Below, piece by piece: positions 6,539-14,308 of a DNA stretch of 42,117 nt. Source of the stretch: Candidatus Nanohalarchaeota archaeon QJJ-9. Lineage in GTDB: Archaea > Nanohalarchaeota > Nanosalinia > Nanosalinales > Nanoanaerosalinaceae. Position 1 is the stretch's first letter. Every line of letters begins with the position of its first letter. The notes beneath the pieces were generated by a model, which was not told the origin of the DNA, searched no databases, and saw only the letters and a program-made list of their open reading frames with translations. A program made the translations under genes and the position numbers. Location of the stretch: the NCBI GenBank assembly GCA_022865275.1, contig JALIDQ010000003.1:1-42117 (forward strand), given 5' to 3'.

Positions 6539-9500
6539 ATGGTCTTTGAATCTCTCAAAGAGAAGCTTGAGAATATAACCGGTTCTGAGGAAGAGGGAAC
6601 TGCGGAGACTCTCTTCAACCTAAAGAGCGGATCACAGAACGTAGTTGCTCTCCCCGAGGACGAAGATATAAGAGAAGTAGATACGCGTTATTCTCTTATA
6701 GAACCGTTTGCAGACGCCCACATCAAATGGGATGAAGATGAAGAAAGCCTTGTATACTATGTAGACGAGCCTTCGCTTAACGAAAGAGAACAGGAGATAT
6801 TTGACCGTATAAAGGATGCTTTAGAGGAAAAGATAGACATATCACTCGAAAAGCTGGATTCTACAGAAAAAATAATCAACTACCTCGACGAGAAAATAGA
6901 CGAGGTAACAGCAGAGCTAGGCATAAGGCTAAGCGAGGAGGAGAAGAACAAGATAATGTACTTTGTCTACAGGAACTTCGCAGGCCTGAACGAAATCGAA
7001 CCACTGATGCACGACCCTTATATAGAGGATATAGGCTGTTCGGGTATAGGTATTCCTGTATATATAGTACATTCCAAGTTCGGATCGATAAAGACAGATC
7101 TAAAATACAACTCGGAAGAAGAGCTCAAAAACCTAGTCGTAAAGCTTGCAGAAAGGTGTGGAAAATATATTTCATACGCAGAACCGCTTCTAGACGGGGC
7201 TTTACCCGATGGTTCCCGAGTAAACGCTTCACTGACACAGGACGTAACCACGAAAGGACCGACTTTCTCGATACGAAAGTTCCAGGAGACACCTTACTCT
7301 GCCGCGGACATTATAGAGCTAGGAACCGCTAACTACGACATAATGGCCTACCTATGGCTAGCCTTAGAGTACAGAAAGTCCATACTGATTTCAGGAGGCA
7401 CAGCTACAGGAAAGTGTGTAGCACCTGACGATAAGATACATCTTGGGAACGGAAATATCGTAGAAGCAGAAGCTCTCCATGAAGAAGTGAAGGAAGAAAG
7501 AACTCCTAAGGAACTAGTAACGATGAAGAAAGACCTTGAACTCGAGAACAAACAGGTCAACAAGTTCTACAGACTAGAGAACAACAACCCTGTCTATCGT
7601 ATCGAAACTCAGAGAGGAGCAGAGGTAACCGTTACACCTGAGCATCCTTTTATCACAAACCAGAAAGGCGATATAGAGAAAATAGATGCAGAGAACCTGG
7701 AAGAAGGTGCTTTTATCGCGTCTCCAAGAAAGCTGGATCCTAATACAGAAGTTCAGACCTTAAAACCGCTTGCCCATGATATAGAAGCCTACGCATCAGG
7801 AGCCCAGCACCTTGTCAGAGATCTTTTAGAAGAGAGGGAGGAAAACGTTACAGAACTGGCAGAAGAGCTAGACGAGCATCCCAAGACAGTCTCCTGCTGG
7901 AAAGAAAACAATTCTATCCCCTGGCAGACCCTTGAAAAGCTTGTAGAGGAGGGAAGCATTTCTCAAGAGGAGGCTATGGAGGAGATAGAAGGGATGGCGG
8001 GGATGCACTCTTCAATAGCGGTCGATGTACCTGAGAAAGTTACACCGGAGCTGGCAAAGGTTGTAGGATACATTCTTGCGGACGGGAACCTTGATAGTAA
8101 CTATGTACACTTCCACAACACCGACTCGGACCTGAGAGAAGACTTCCAGGAAAGCCTCAGGAAATCGTTCGGAGTGGAAGGAAGGCTACGTGACTATGAT
8201 AGGATTCCGAGGATCACAGTAAGCTCCAAGCCTGTGAACCAGATGCTACAGCATTTCTTCGACATTCCCGCAGACAAGCCCAAGGCAAGACATGCGGAGA
8301 CTCCTGACCAGATCCTAAAGTCTCCTCCAGAAATCACATCCAGCTACCTTCAGGCATTGTTCGACTGCGAGGCAGATGTGTCGAATAAACAGACAGAGAT
8401 AACCTTTAACACCTCTTCAGAAGCACTCGCACACGAAGTGACAAACCTCCTGCATAGACACGGGATAGTAGCTAGAAAGCGGGTGAAGGAAGTAGGAGGA
8501 GAGAAATACTACAGAATAGTTATCTCAGGAAAGTCGCAGAACCAGAGATTCCTTGAAGAGATAGGATTCGTATCTAAAGATAAGGAGAGAAAAGCTAGAG
8601 AGAACATCAGGGAAGCAGATAAGGACCATACCAATACCGATCTGGTGCCTGCGAGCTCACTTCTAAAGGATATAAAACAGAAGGAAGGCCTTACAAACAA
8701 AGAGATAGCTGACAAAGCAGGAGTTTCAAGGAGGATGATTGGAAGGGTTCTTAACGAAGAAAGGAGGCCTTCAAAATCCACTATAGAGAAACTCGCGGAT
8801 AACTTGGAGGTCGAGACTGCAGACAGAAGCTTGGAGAAGCTGAAGGAGTTGGCAAAGGATGAGGTCTTCTGGGATCGTGTGGATAGTATAGAAAAAATAC
8901 CTGCTGAAGAATCTCCGGACTACGTATACGACGTCACAGTTGATAGTTCCCATAACTTCGCGGCAGGGAGTTTACCTCTCTTTATACACAATACAACCTT
9001 CCTTAACTCAGTAGTCACATTCATACCTCCAGAACAGAAGATTGTGTCTATAGAAGATACAAGAGAGCTTCAATTACCTCACGAGAACTGGATACCTTCG
9101 GTTGCGCGTTCAGGGTTTGGTATCCAGGGCCAGGAGGAGGGAGAGGTTACGATGTACAAGCTACTGAAAGAATCCTTCCGACAGAACCCAGACTATGTTG
9201 TAGTAGGAGAGGTCCGTGGAAAAGAGGCCTCAGTCCTCTTCCAGGGAATGTCGTCAGGACATCCTTCTCTAGGTACTATGCACGCTTCTTCACCAGGTGA
9301 CGTGGTTAAGCGACTAACTACCCCTCCTATCAACCTTTCCCCAAGCCTTGTAGATACTCTAGACATTATTGTGATCATGTCACACGCAAGGGAGCAGGGA
9401 GAGAACGCTCGTAGAGTCGAAGCGATCTACGAGGTAGAGACCATAACTCCGGAAGGCTCACCAAGAACCAACGAATACTTCTCATGGACTCCTGTGGACG

Positions 9501-9958
9501 ATACATTTGCTGTCAAATCAGATTCAACACTACTCGAAGAGATAAGGCAGCAGTACGGCCTTAGCCAGAAGGAGATGGAGGAAGAGGTAGAGAACCGTAA
9601 GAGGGTTCTTAAGTGGATGAAGGAGCAGGGGCATTCCAGCTTTTCAGAGGTAGCAAGGATAGTCTCGGAATACTACAAGAACCCTGAATCAGTCATTAAA
9701 GCGGTCGAGGAAGATACAAAGTCAAGTTTAGGGGACCTGATCGAAGAATCAGAAAGCGAGCTCAAACCTGTAGAAAAGAAGCTTCCAGCCGACATCCAGA
9801 AAGCGGAAGAAGAGCTCAGGAAGGGATCAAAAGAGTCTGAGGCCGCTAAAAAGGTAGAAAAGCAGAGGGAAACCAGTTCTTCTGAAGAGAAAGATTTAAG
9901 CGATGAAGACATGTTTGAGGCTGAAGAAATTGAAGAAAATCCTTTCAAGGAAGACTAG
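6539..9958 (+). CDS. Type IV pilus/archaellum secretion ATPase (PilB/FlaI/VirB11 family) interrupted by an intein
   Basis: A 1139-aa precursor; the spliced host protein would be 613 aa. The hexameric ATPase powers assembly of type IV pilus-like filaments at the cytoplasmic face of the membrane. Host N-part (1-292): helical region, then the N2 domain with YVYRNFAGLNEIEPLMHDPY, DIGCSGIGIPVYIVH and FSIRKFQETPYS, ending in the Walker A half GGTATGK. Host C-part (819-1139): TTFLNSVVTFIPPEQKIVSI with EDTRELQLPHE, the Walker B VVVGEVRGKEAS, and the His box LGTMHASSPGDVVKRL. The last 130 residues are a charged helical tail ending EENPFKED. An ENPFKE peptide also opens the neighbouring TadC/FlaJ-like protein (11521). 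A TATA box about 30 nt upstream predicts a leaderless mRNA. Archaellum versus adhesive pilus cannot be decided; two half-size platform proteins favour a pilus. Confidence 0.93.
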   Translation: MVFESLKEKLENITGSEEEGTAETLFNLKSGSQNVVALPEDEDIREVDTRYSLIEPFADAHIKWDEDEESLVYYVDEPSLNEREQEIFDRIKDALEEKIDISLEKLDSTEKIINYLDEKIDEVTAELGIRLSEEEKNKIMYFVYRNFAGLNEIEPLMHDPYIEDIGCSGIGIPVYIVHSKFGSIKTDLKYNSEEELKNLVVKLAERCGKYISYAEPLLDGALPDGSRVNASLTQDVTTKGPTFSIRKFQETPYSAADIIELGTANYDIMAYLWLALEYRKSILISGGTATGKCVAPDDKIHLGNGNIVEAEALHEEVKEERTPKELVTMKKDLELENKQVNKFYRLENNNPVYRIETQRGAEVTVTPEHPFITNQKGDIEKIDAENLEEGAFIASPRKLDPNTEVQTLKPLAHDIEAYASGAQHLVRDLLEEREENVTELAEELDEHPKTVSCWKENNSIPWQTLEKLVEEGSISQEEAMEEIEGMAGMHSSIAVDVPEKVTPELAKVVGYILADGNLDSNYVHFHNTDSDLREDFQESLRKSFGVEGRLRDYDRIPRITVSSKPVNQMLQHFFDIPADKPKARHAETPDQILKSPPEITSSYLQALFDCEADVSNKQTEITFNTSSEALAHEVTNLLHRHGIVARKRVKEVGGEKYYRIVISGKSQNQRFLEEIGFVSKDKERKARENIREADKDHTNTDLVPASSLLKDIKQKEGLTNKEIADKAGVSRRMIGRVLNEERRPSKSTIEKLADNLEVETADRSLEKLKELAKDEVFWDRVDSIEKIPAEESPDYVYDVTVDSSHNFAAGSLPLFIHNTTFLNSVVTFIPPEQKIVSIEDTRELQLPHENWIPSVARSGFGIQGQEEGEVTMYKLLKESFRQNPDYVVVGEVRGKEASVLFQGMSSGHPSLGTMHASSPGDVVKRLTTPPINLSPSLVDTLDIIVIMSHAREQGENARRVEAIYEVETITPEGSPRTNEYFSWTPVDDTFAVKSDSTLLEEIRQQYGLSQKEMEEEVENRKRVLKWMKEQGHSSFSEVARIVSEYYKNPESVIKAVEEDTKSSLGDLIEESESELKPVEKKLPADIQKAEEELRKGSKESEAAKKVEKQRETSSSEEKDLSDEDMFEAEEIEENPFKED
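7415..8992 (+). mobile_element. Intein with LAGLIDADG endonuclease and HTH segments, in the ATPase Walker A motif
   Basis: A 526-aa intein covering precursor residues 293-818. It starts with Cys (CVAPDDKIHLGNGN, block A) straight after GGTATGK. It has block B with T-x-x-H (VTVTPEHPFITN, about 363-374), and ends with block F YVYDVTVDSSHNFAAG and block G LPLFIHN, with Thr as the next host residue (class 1 Cys1/His-Asn/Thr+1 chemistry). Two LAGLIDADG-like helices are present: VVGYILADGNL (about 509-519) and LQALFDCEAD (about 603-612). The first has the usual acidic residue, so the homing endonuclease may be active. Two helix-turn-helix-like stretches flank it: VTELAEELDEHPKTVSCWKE and LTNKEIADKAGVSRRMIGRV. 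All splicing residues needed are present. Confidence 0.93.
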
Positions 9959-10647
9959 TCCATAAGCTCTATACCATTATCCTTTATCTCGAAACGGTGC
10001 CATTCTCGTTCAGGTGAGGTCTTGGACATCCTGGAAATTTTTATATACCTCTTGTCGTCCTCAATCTTCAGATTGATCACACCGTCCGCCACGTAGTTAA
10101 GCTTTGAGACAGCTTCCTTGTCCTGAACTCCTTCTTCAAGGGTTAGGAGCAGGACTCCGTCCGATGCTTTAGATTTGGCGCTTACAACTTGGAGAAACTT
10201 TACAGCAGAGTTAACATCGGTGTATAGTACCATAGTAGAGATAGAATCCGCAACTATTCGCTTTTCACCCTCACCTATTCCTCTCAACGCGTCAGTCAGG
10301 GTCATGTTGAAAGCATTTAGGTCGGATGGGCCCTGTATAGCGTATTCAGAGTCTACTTCCTTACCCAGCTTCCAAGAATAAGCGTCCAGGAATGCGAAAT
10401 TATCTTTGTGTTCTTCGAAATCCCATCCGAAATTGTTTGCACTTTCCATAACCTCCTCTGGAGCGTTGTCAAAAGTTATGTAGAGACCTCGTTCACTGTT
10501 AGAAAGGCCTTCCTCCATGAACTGATTGATAAACGTGGATTTTCCGGTTCCTGGCTCTCCTATAAGGAAGACTGTAGAACCTTTGGGTAGTCCCCCGTCA
10601 AGAAGGCTGTCTAACTTTTCGATACCGGTCTCTTCCCGTTTAACCAT
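9955..10647 (-). CDS. KaiC-like RecA-superfamily ATPase, antisense within the pilus locus
   Basis: A 230-aa single KaiC domain. It begins ETGIEKLDSLLDGGLPKGST, has the P-loop FLIGEPGTGKSTFINQF (about 27-43), GLYITFDNAPEEV, a Walker B strand KRIVADSISTMVLY, and a C-terminal KISRMSKTSPEREWHRFEI. I chose ATG 10647 rather than 10668 because the family starts just before the TGI-x-x-LD motif and the TATA-like AAATTAAAATA near 10677 sits about 27 nt before 10647, leaving 10668 too close. It lies between the ATPase and the platform genes but on the opposite strand, overlapping the ATPase stop by 4 nt. FlaH/ArlH, a KaiC-like ATPase partner of FlaI, gives a precedent for a link to filament assembly; this is inference. 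Confidence 0.85.
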   Translation of the reverse strand: MVKREETGIEKLDSLLDGGLPKGSTVFLIGEPGTGKSTFINQFMEEGLSNSERGLYITFDNAPEEVMESANNFGWDFEEHKDNFAFLDAYSWKLGKEVDSEYAIQGPSDLNAFNMTLTDALRGIGEGEKRIVADSISTMVLYTDVNSAVKFLQVVSAKSKASDGVLLLTLEEGVQDKEAVSKLNYVADGVINLKIEDDKRYIKISRMSKTSPEREWHRFEIKDNGIELMD

Positions 10648-10764
10648 AACACTTAACAGGAACTCCATACTATTTTAATTTTGGGTGGCCCTTCCTTACT
10701 AAAACCCGAAAACCGGAAAAATTATTTATTAGGACATCGAAAAGACAGTTAGGGTTACGAGTGG

Positions 10765-11502
10765 ATGACTATGGGAGATATAGAAAAAACAAAGACAGGT
10801 ATAGAAGGCCTCGATGAACTGCTCCAAGGAGGCATACCGGAAAATCATTCTATATACGTAGCGGGACCGGCTGGTTCAGGTAAGACAACCTTTGGTATAG
10901 AGTTTCTGTACCATGGGGCAAAGGAAATGAACCAGAACGGATTATACATCTCTTTCGAGGAAGGAAAAGAACAGATAATAGATAATCTTCCTTTTAACTG
11001 GGATCTCGAAAGTCTTATAGGCGAGGGCAAGATACAGATAGTCAAGTATGACCCATACCAGTACGAAAACATAATCGACCTTATAAGGAGCTCTGTGAAG
11101 GAAAACAACGCGGAAAGAGTGGTTATAGATTCCTTAACCGCCCTAAACCTTTACGTGGACGATACAAAGGATGTAAGAAAAATGATACTGGATATGAACG
11201 AGCAGCTCAGGAAACTCAGCTGTACAACGCTTTACACAGGCGAGATAAAGACAGGTCACCCGGAGGAGATCTCCCGCTACGGAGTTGAGGAGTTCATAGC
11301 TGACGGTGTTATAAAGCTTGCATTAAGCAAGCAGGGTTCGGAACTATCCAACCAACTTCTTGTTCGAAAGATGCGTGGAACAGATCATGATAAGAAAATT
11401 CATCCGTTCAAGTTCGAGAACGATGGCTTGAAAGTTTATGCAAAGGAAAAAGCGTTTGAATCCTCGGGCGACTCGCTCGGATCGGGCGACGAACCGTTCT
11501 AA
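10765..11502 (+). CDS. KaiC-like RecA-superfamily ATPase
   Basis: A 245-aa single KaiC domain with TKTGIEGLDELLQGGIPENH, the P-loop VAGPAGSGKTTFGIEFL (about 32-48), GLYISFEEGKEQII, a Walker B strand ERVVIDSLTALNLY, SRYGVEEFIADGVIKLAL and VRKMRGTDHDKKIHPFKFE. The alternative start ATG 10771 is possible. It resembles the truncated KaiC-like gene at the window start much more than its antisense neighbour. A TATA-like ATTATTTATT lies at 10721-10730. The C-terminus is a Ser/Gly/Asp tail ending DEPF, and the platform protein gene follows after 18 nt, so the two are likely co-transcribed. Probably an ArlH-like or KaiC-type accessory ATPase of the filament system; the ATP-binding call is firm, the partnership is inferred. 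Confidence 0.88.
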   Translation: MTMGDIEKTKTGIEGLDELLQGGIPENHSIYVAGPAGSGKTTFGIEFLYHGAKEMNQNGLYISFEEGKEQIIDNLPFNWDLESLIGEGKIQIVKYDPYQYENIIDLIRSSVKENNAERVVIDSLTALNLYVDDTKDVRKMILDMNEQLRKLSCTTLYTGEIKTGHPEEISRYGVEEFIADGVIKLALSKQGSELSNQLLVRKMRGTDHDKKIHPFKFENDGLKVYAKEKAFESSGDSLGSGDEPF

Positions 11503-11520
11503 ATACCTTCTAGGGAAAAT

Positions 11521-12462
11521 ATGAGTAATGAAAAAGAAAACCCGTTTAAGGAGAACAGAAGATCAAAGTTTAGGAGAGCCCTAGGAGCGGAATCGTACTC
11601 TGCCCTGGCCAATACTTTGTTTGGAGAGTTAGTAGACAGCTATATGGACTATTTCTCAGACCTCAGAGGAGATCTGGAAAAGGCAAATATCAACGTTCTT
11701 TTTAGGACCTATGTTTCTGAAGTGTTCCTCAATACTGTTCTAGCATCCCTGACATCGTTTTTAATGTTAATCACACTTATAATGATTCTAAGACCTTCCA
11801 CTTTGATTTTTCAGATCTTAATGGTTGTGAACATACCTATAATAGTGGGAATAGTAGTTTTTATGTTTTCTTACTACTATCCACAACATAAAGCTAGCTC
11901 TAGGGCAGGGAACATAGAAAACAACCTTCCATTTGCGCTTAACCAGATTGCGGCTGTGGCATCATCAGGTATACCTCCTTCAAGGATGTTTAAACTTCTT
12001 ACAGACTTCGAAGAATACGAAGAAATCTCTGAAGAAGCTCAGAAGGTGGTTAAAAAAGTAGACGTATTTGGAGAGGATATAACAACAGCTTTACGTGAAT
12101 TGGCTTCTGAAACACCTTCTGAAGACTTTAAAGAAGTCCTTTACGGTATGATTTCTACTATAGAGACTGGAGGAAATCTGAATCAGTTCCTCCAAGAACA
12201 GTCTGAGTCAGCTCTTGATGACTATCGGATGAGGAGAAGGAAGGAAATCGAAAAACTTTCTACTTTTGCCAGCTTCTATACTGCTATCCTTGTTGCAGCG
12301 CCTTTATTCCTCATTGCAATACTGTCTGTACTTAATATGGTGGGAGGAGGGCTTATGGGCTACGATATAGGTACTTTGATGAAGGTTGGTGTTTATGCTT
12401 TTATCCCTGTTATAAACTTTTTGTTTATAGCTGTACTACAGATTGTCCAGGGGGAGATATAG
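11521..12462 (+). CDS. TadC/FlaJ-like type II/IV secretion platform protein (GspF domain), first copy
   Basis: A 313-aa inner-membrane protein. Two membrane helices (about 64-89 and 95-120) are followed by a cytoplasmic GspF-type four-helix domain with SRAGNIENNLPFALNQIAAV, ASSGIPPSRMFKLL, VKKVDVFGEDITTALRELA, ETPSEDFKEVLYGMISTIET and GGNLNQFLQEQSE. Two further membrane helices close the protein (about 245-270 and 288-310). Such proteins anchor the secretion ATPase and form the base of the pilus. The N-terminus NEKENPFKENRR carries the ENPFKE peptide that also ends the ATPase. It abuts the second platform gene with no gap (TAG then ATG). Confidence 0.88.
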   Translation: MSNEKENPFKENRRSKFRRALGAESYSALANTLFGELVDSYMDYFSDLRGDLEKANINVLFRTYVSEVFLNTVLASLTSFLMLITLIMILRPSTLIFQILMVVNIPIIVGIVVFMFSYYYPQHKASSRAGNIENNLPFALNQIAAVASSGIPPSRMFKLLTDFEEYEEISEEAQKVVKKVDVFGEDITTALRELASETPSEDFKEVLYGMISTIETGGNLNQFLQEQSESALDDYRMRRRKEIEKLSTFASFYTAILVAAPLFLIAILSVLNMVGGGLMGYDIGTLMKVGVYAFIPVINFLFIAVLQIVQGEI

Positions 12463-13680
12463 ATGTCACTGGTAACCAGATTAAGGTTGTATTACTACAG
12501 GAACAGGAGAGAAATACTGATCTTCCTGATCACAGCTTCTATAGGGGTAGCAATTGCAGGAATCAACTCCTGGAACTATAACCAGTCCACTAACATCTAT
12601 AAAATAGGTTCGGACGATATTTCACAGGAATTCAAGACTATGAGACGCGATAAGGCGTTTGAGGTATCTATGCCTATAAGGGACCCTGAAAGCCTTAGCT
12701 ATGTAACTATAAAGGTGGGCTTTGGGAATGTGTCCCGCACTGCTACCCTGGATATCTTCCTTAACGGAGATACTATAGATAGCGAGGTTACAAATCTTTT
12801 GCCCGGCTCAGTCCAGACCTTTACTCCTGATACAGAAATTCTCCAGCGGAGGAACAGGCTTAAGATTTCGGGCGAGTTTCCCTCAACCGGAAGCGCTACT
12901 GTAAATTCTGTAGAAGTCACAGGTTACGGAAAGATGCAGAGATATCTGTTCTTCATACTGAACCTCCTCGCTATCATCATAACTCTTGGACCGACCCTGA
13001 TAATAAAATATTTCCAGTACAGGGAAAAGTCAGAGATTGAGGACAGATTTCCAGACTTTTTACGTGACGTGGTAGAAGGTACTAGATCAGGGATGACTCT
13101 TCCTCAGTCGATAGAAAACGCCCAGGACAACGACTACGGGAAGCTGAATCCCTACGTGAGCCAGATGAACGCAAAGCTTGACTGGGGAATTCCGTTTCAG
13201 AAAGTTTTGAAGAGCTTTGGGAACAAGACTAATTCCAAGATTATAATGCGTGCCTCGAATACTATTATACAGACCTATCAGTCTGGTGGTAATGTTACAG
13301 AAGTCCTAGAAACCGTTAGTAATAATATCAAAGAGATAAAGGATTTGAGAAGGGAGAGGGAGTCCAGCCTGTATGGAGAGATGGTTACGGGTTATATAGT
13401 CTACTTTATTTTCCTAGCGGTGATAGTGATGCTTATAAAGTATCTGGTGCCGTCCCTAGGCTTTACAGGAGATATAGGACCTCTGTCTGCCGGTTCAGGA
13501 CAGAGCGCAAAAGAGATGGTTAACCAGTACCGCCCTATTTTTAGGCACCTAGTGATAATTCAGTCAATTTTTTCCGGACTTGTCATAGGAAAGCTGAGCG
13601 CGGGAGAGCTTAAAGCTGGAGCGAAACATGTTGGCATCCTTCTTCTTGTCGGATATACAGTTACCGCAGTATTTATCTGA
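12463..13680 (+). CDS. TadC/FlaJ-like platform protein with an inserted extracytoplasmic domain, second copy
   Basis: A 405-aa membrane protein. One N-terminal helix (about 15-37, ILIFLITASIGVAIAGI) is followed by roughly 120 residues of beta-rich, Thr/Ser/Asn-rich sequence (about 40-158, including YVTIKVGFGNVSRTATLDIF) that would lie outside the membrane. Then come a second helix (about 160-185), the GspF-type cytoplasmic domain (FPDFLRDVVEGTRSGMTLPQ, WGIPFQKVLKSFG, IIQTYQSGGNVTEVLETVS) and three C-terminal helices. GGGGGAG upstream gives a ribosome site. The pairing of two GspF-type proteins recalls TadB/TadC. The ectodomain is not part of the usual family outline. Confidence 0.85.
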   Translation: MSLVTRLRLYYYRNRREILIFLITASIGVAIAGINSWNYNQSTNIYKIGSDDISQEFKTMRRDKAFEVSMPIRDPESLSYVTIKVGFGNVSRTATLDIFLNGDTIDSEVTNLLPGSVQTFTPDTEILQRRNRLKISGEFPSTGSATVNSVEVTGYGKMQRYLFFILNLLAIIITLGPTLIIKYFQYREKSEIEDRFPDFLRDVVEGTRSGMTLPQSIENAQDNDYGKLNPYVSQMNAKLDWGIPFQKVLKSFGNKTNSKIIMRASNTIIQTYQSGGNVTEVLETVSNNIKEIKDLRRERESSLYGEMVTGYIVYFIFLAVIVMLIKYLVPSLGFTGDIGPLSAGSGQSAKEMVNQYRPIFRHLVIIQSIFSGLVIGKLSAGELKAGAKHVGILLLVGYTVTAVFI

Positions 13681-13726
13681 TAAAAAGAAGGTAACCAGCT
13701 GGAAAAGAGGGGTTATCGATAGAAAA

Positions 13727-13736
13727 TTTTATATAA
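13727..13736 (+). promoter_or_regulatory. TATA promoter of the pilin gene
   Basis: TTTTATATAA is a strong archaeal TATA box. It predicts a start of transcription near 13757, giving a leader of about 25 nt that holds AAAGGAGG (13767-13774) 7 nt before the ATG at 13782. A dedicated promoter fits a structural subunit needed in excess over the assembly proteins. Confidence 0.6.
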
Positions 13737-13781
13737 GGCTGTAGACAAGTTTTTCTTGTGACATCTAAAGGAGGAAAAACT

Positions 13782-14207
13782 ATGAAAAGAAAAGGTATTT
13801 CGCCGTTGATTGCTGCAGTGCTTTTGATCGCATTCACTATGGCGGTAGCAGCAATTCTTACAGCATGGGTAACACAGTTCACACAGGACACCACAGGAGC
13901 AGTAGGAAACGAGTCAGAGAGGGTAATCCAGTGTTCTTACGCAGGATTATCGATCTACGACGCAGTTAACGACAGTGGAAACCTTACTGTGTCAGTAGCT
14001 AATACCGGGACGCAGGACATGAGTAATGTCTCCATAACAGCTTTTATGGAGGACGGATCTCTTACCAACACTTACATGGGCGCACTGCCCACAGGAGGTG
14101 TTCAGGAGATAACCTTGACAGATCTCTCGGGTACTTTGTCAAGCGTGAGAGCTACGTCTACTGACTGTCCTGGTGTAACGGACGAGCAGACTGAGATCAC
14201 CCAGTAG
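13782..14207 (+). CDS. Archaeal type IV pilin/archaellin-like subunit with class III signal peptide
   Basis: A 141-aa protein. MKRKG is followed by ISPLIAAVLLIAFTMAVAAI, the short basic leader, Gly at the cleavage position and 20-residue hydrophobic stem recognised by the PibD/FlaK prepilin peptidase (archaeal Pilin_N type). The mature part is Thr/Ser/Asn-rich, with beta-rich stretches such as NLTVSVANTGTQDMSNVSIT, two Cys (CSYAGL and TDCPG) that could form a disulfide, and an acidic pI. ATG 13782 was chosen over GTG 13758 because AAAGGAGG lies 7 nt before it and the class III leader is normally short. It is the only pilin here and follows the two platform genes, so it is the likely major subunit of this machine. 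Confidence 0.9.
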   Translation: MKRKGISPLIAAVLLIAFTMAVAAILTAWVTQFTQDTTGAVGNESERVIQCSYAGLSIYDAVNDSGNLTVSVANTGTQDMSNVSITAFMEDGSLTNTYMGALPTGGVQEITLTDLSGTLSSVRATSTDCPGVTDEQTEITQ

Positions 14208-14229
14208 CTGTAGAAATAGAACCCGCCAC

Positions 14230-14245
14230 TTTTTCTTTCTTTTTA
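14230..14245 (+). terminator. T-rich terminator after the pilin gene
   Basis: The plus strand has TTTTTCTTTCTTTTT just after the pilin stop codon, the form of an archaeal intrinsic terminator (T-runs without a hairpin). It separates the pilin from gatD. Confidence 0.55.
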
Positions 14246-14308
14246 TTCCCTAATCTCCCCAGTCTCTGTACGGTAGTTTCTTAAACTTCAGAGAAGAATT
14301 TTCTCGCA

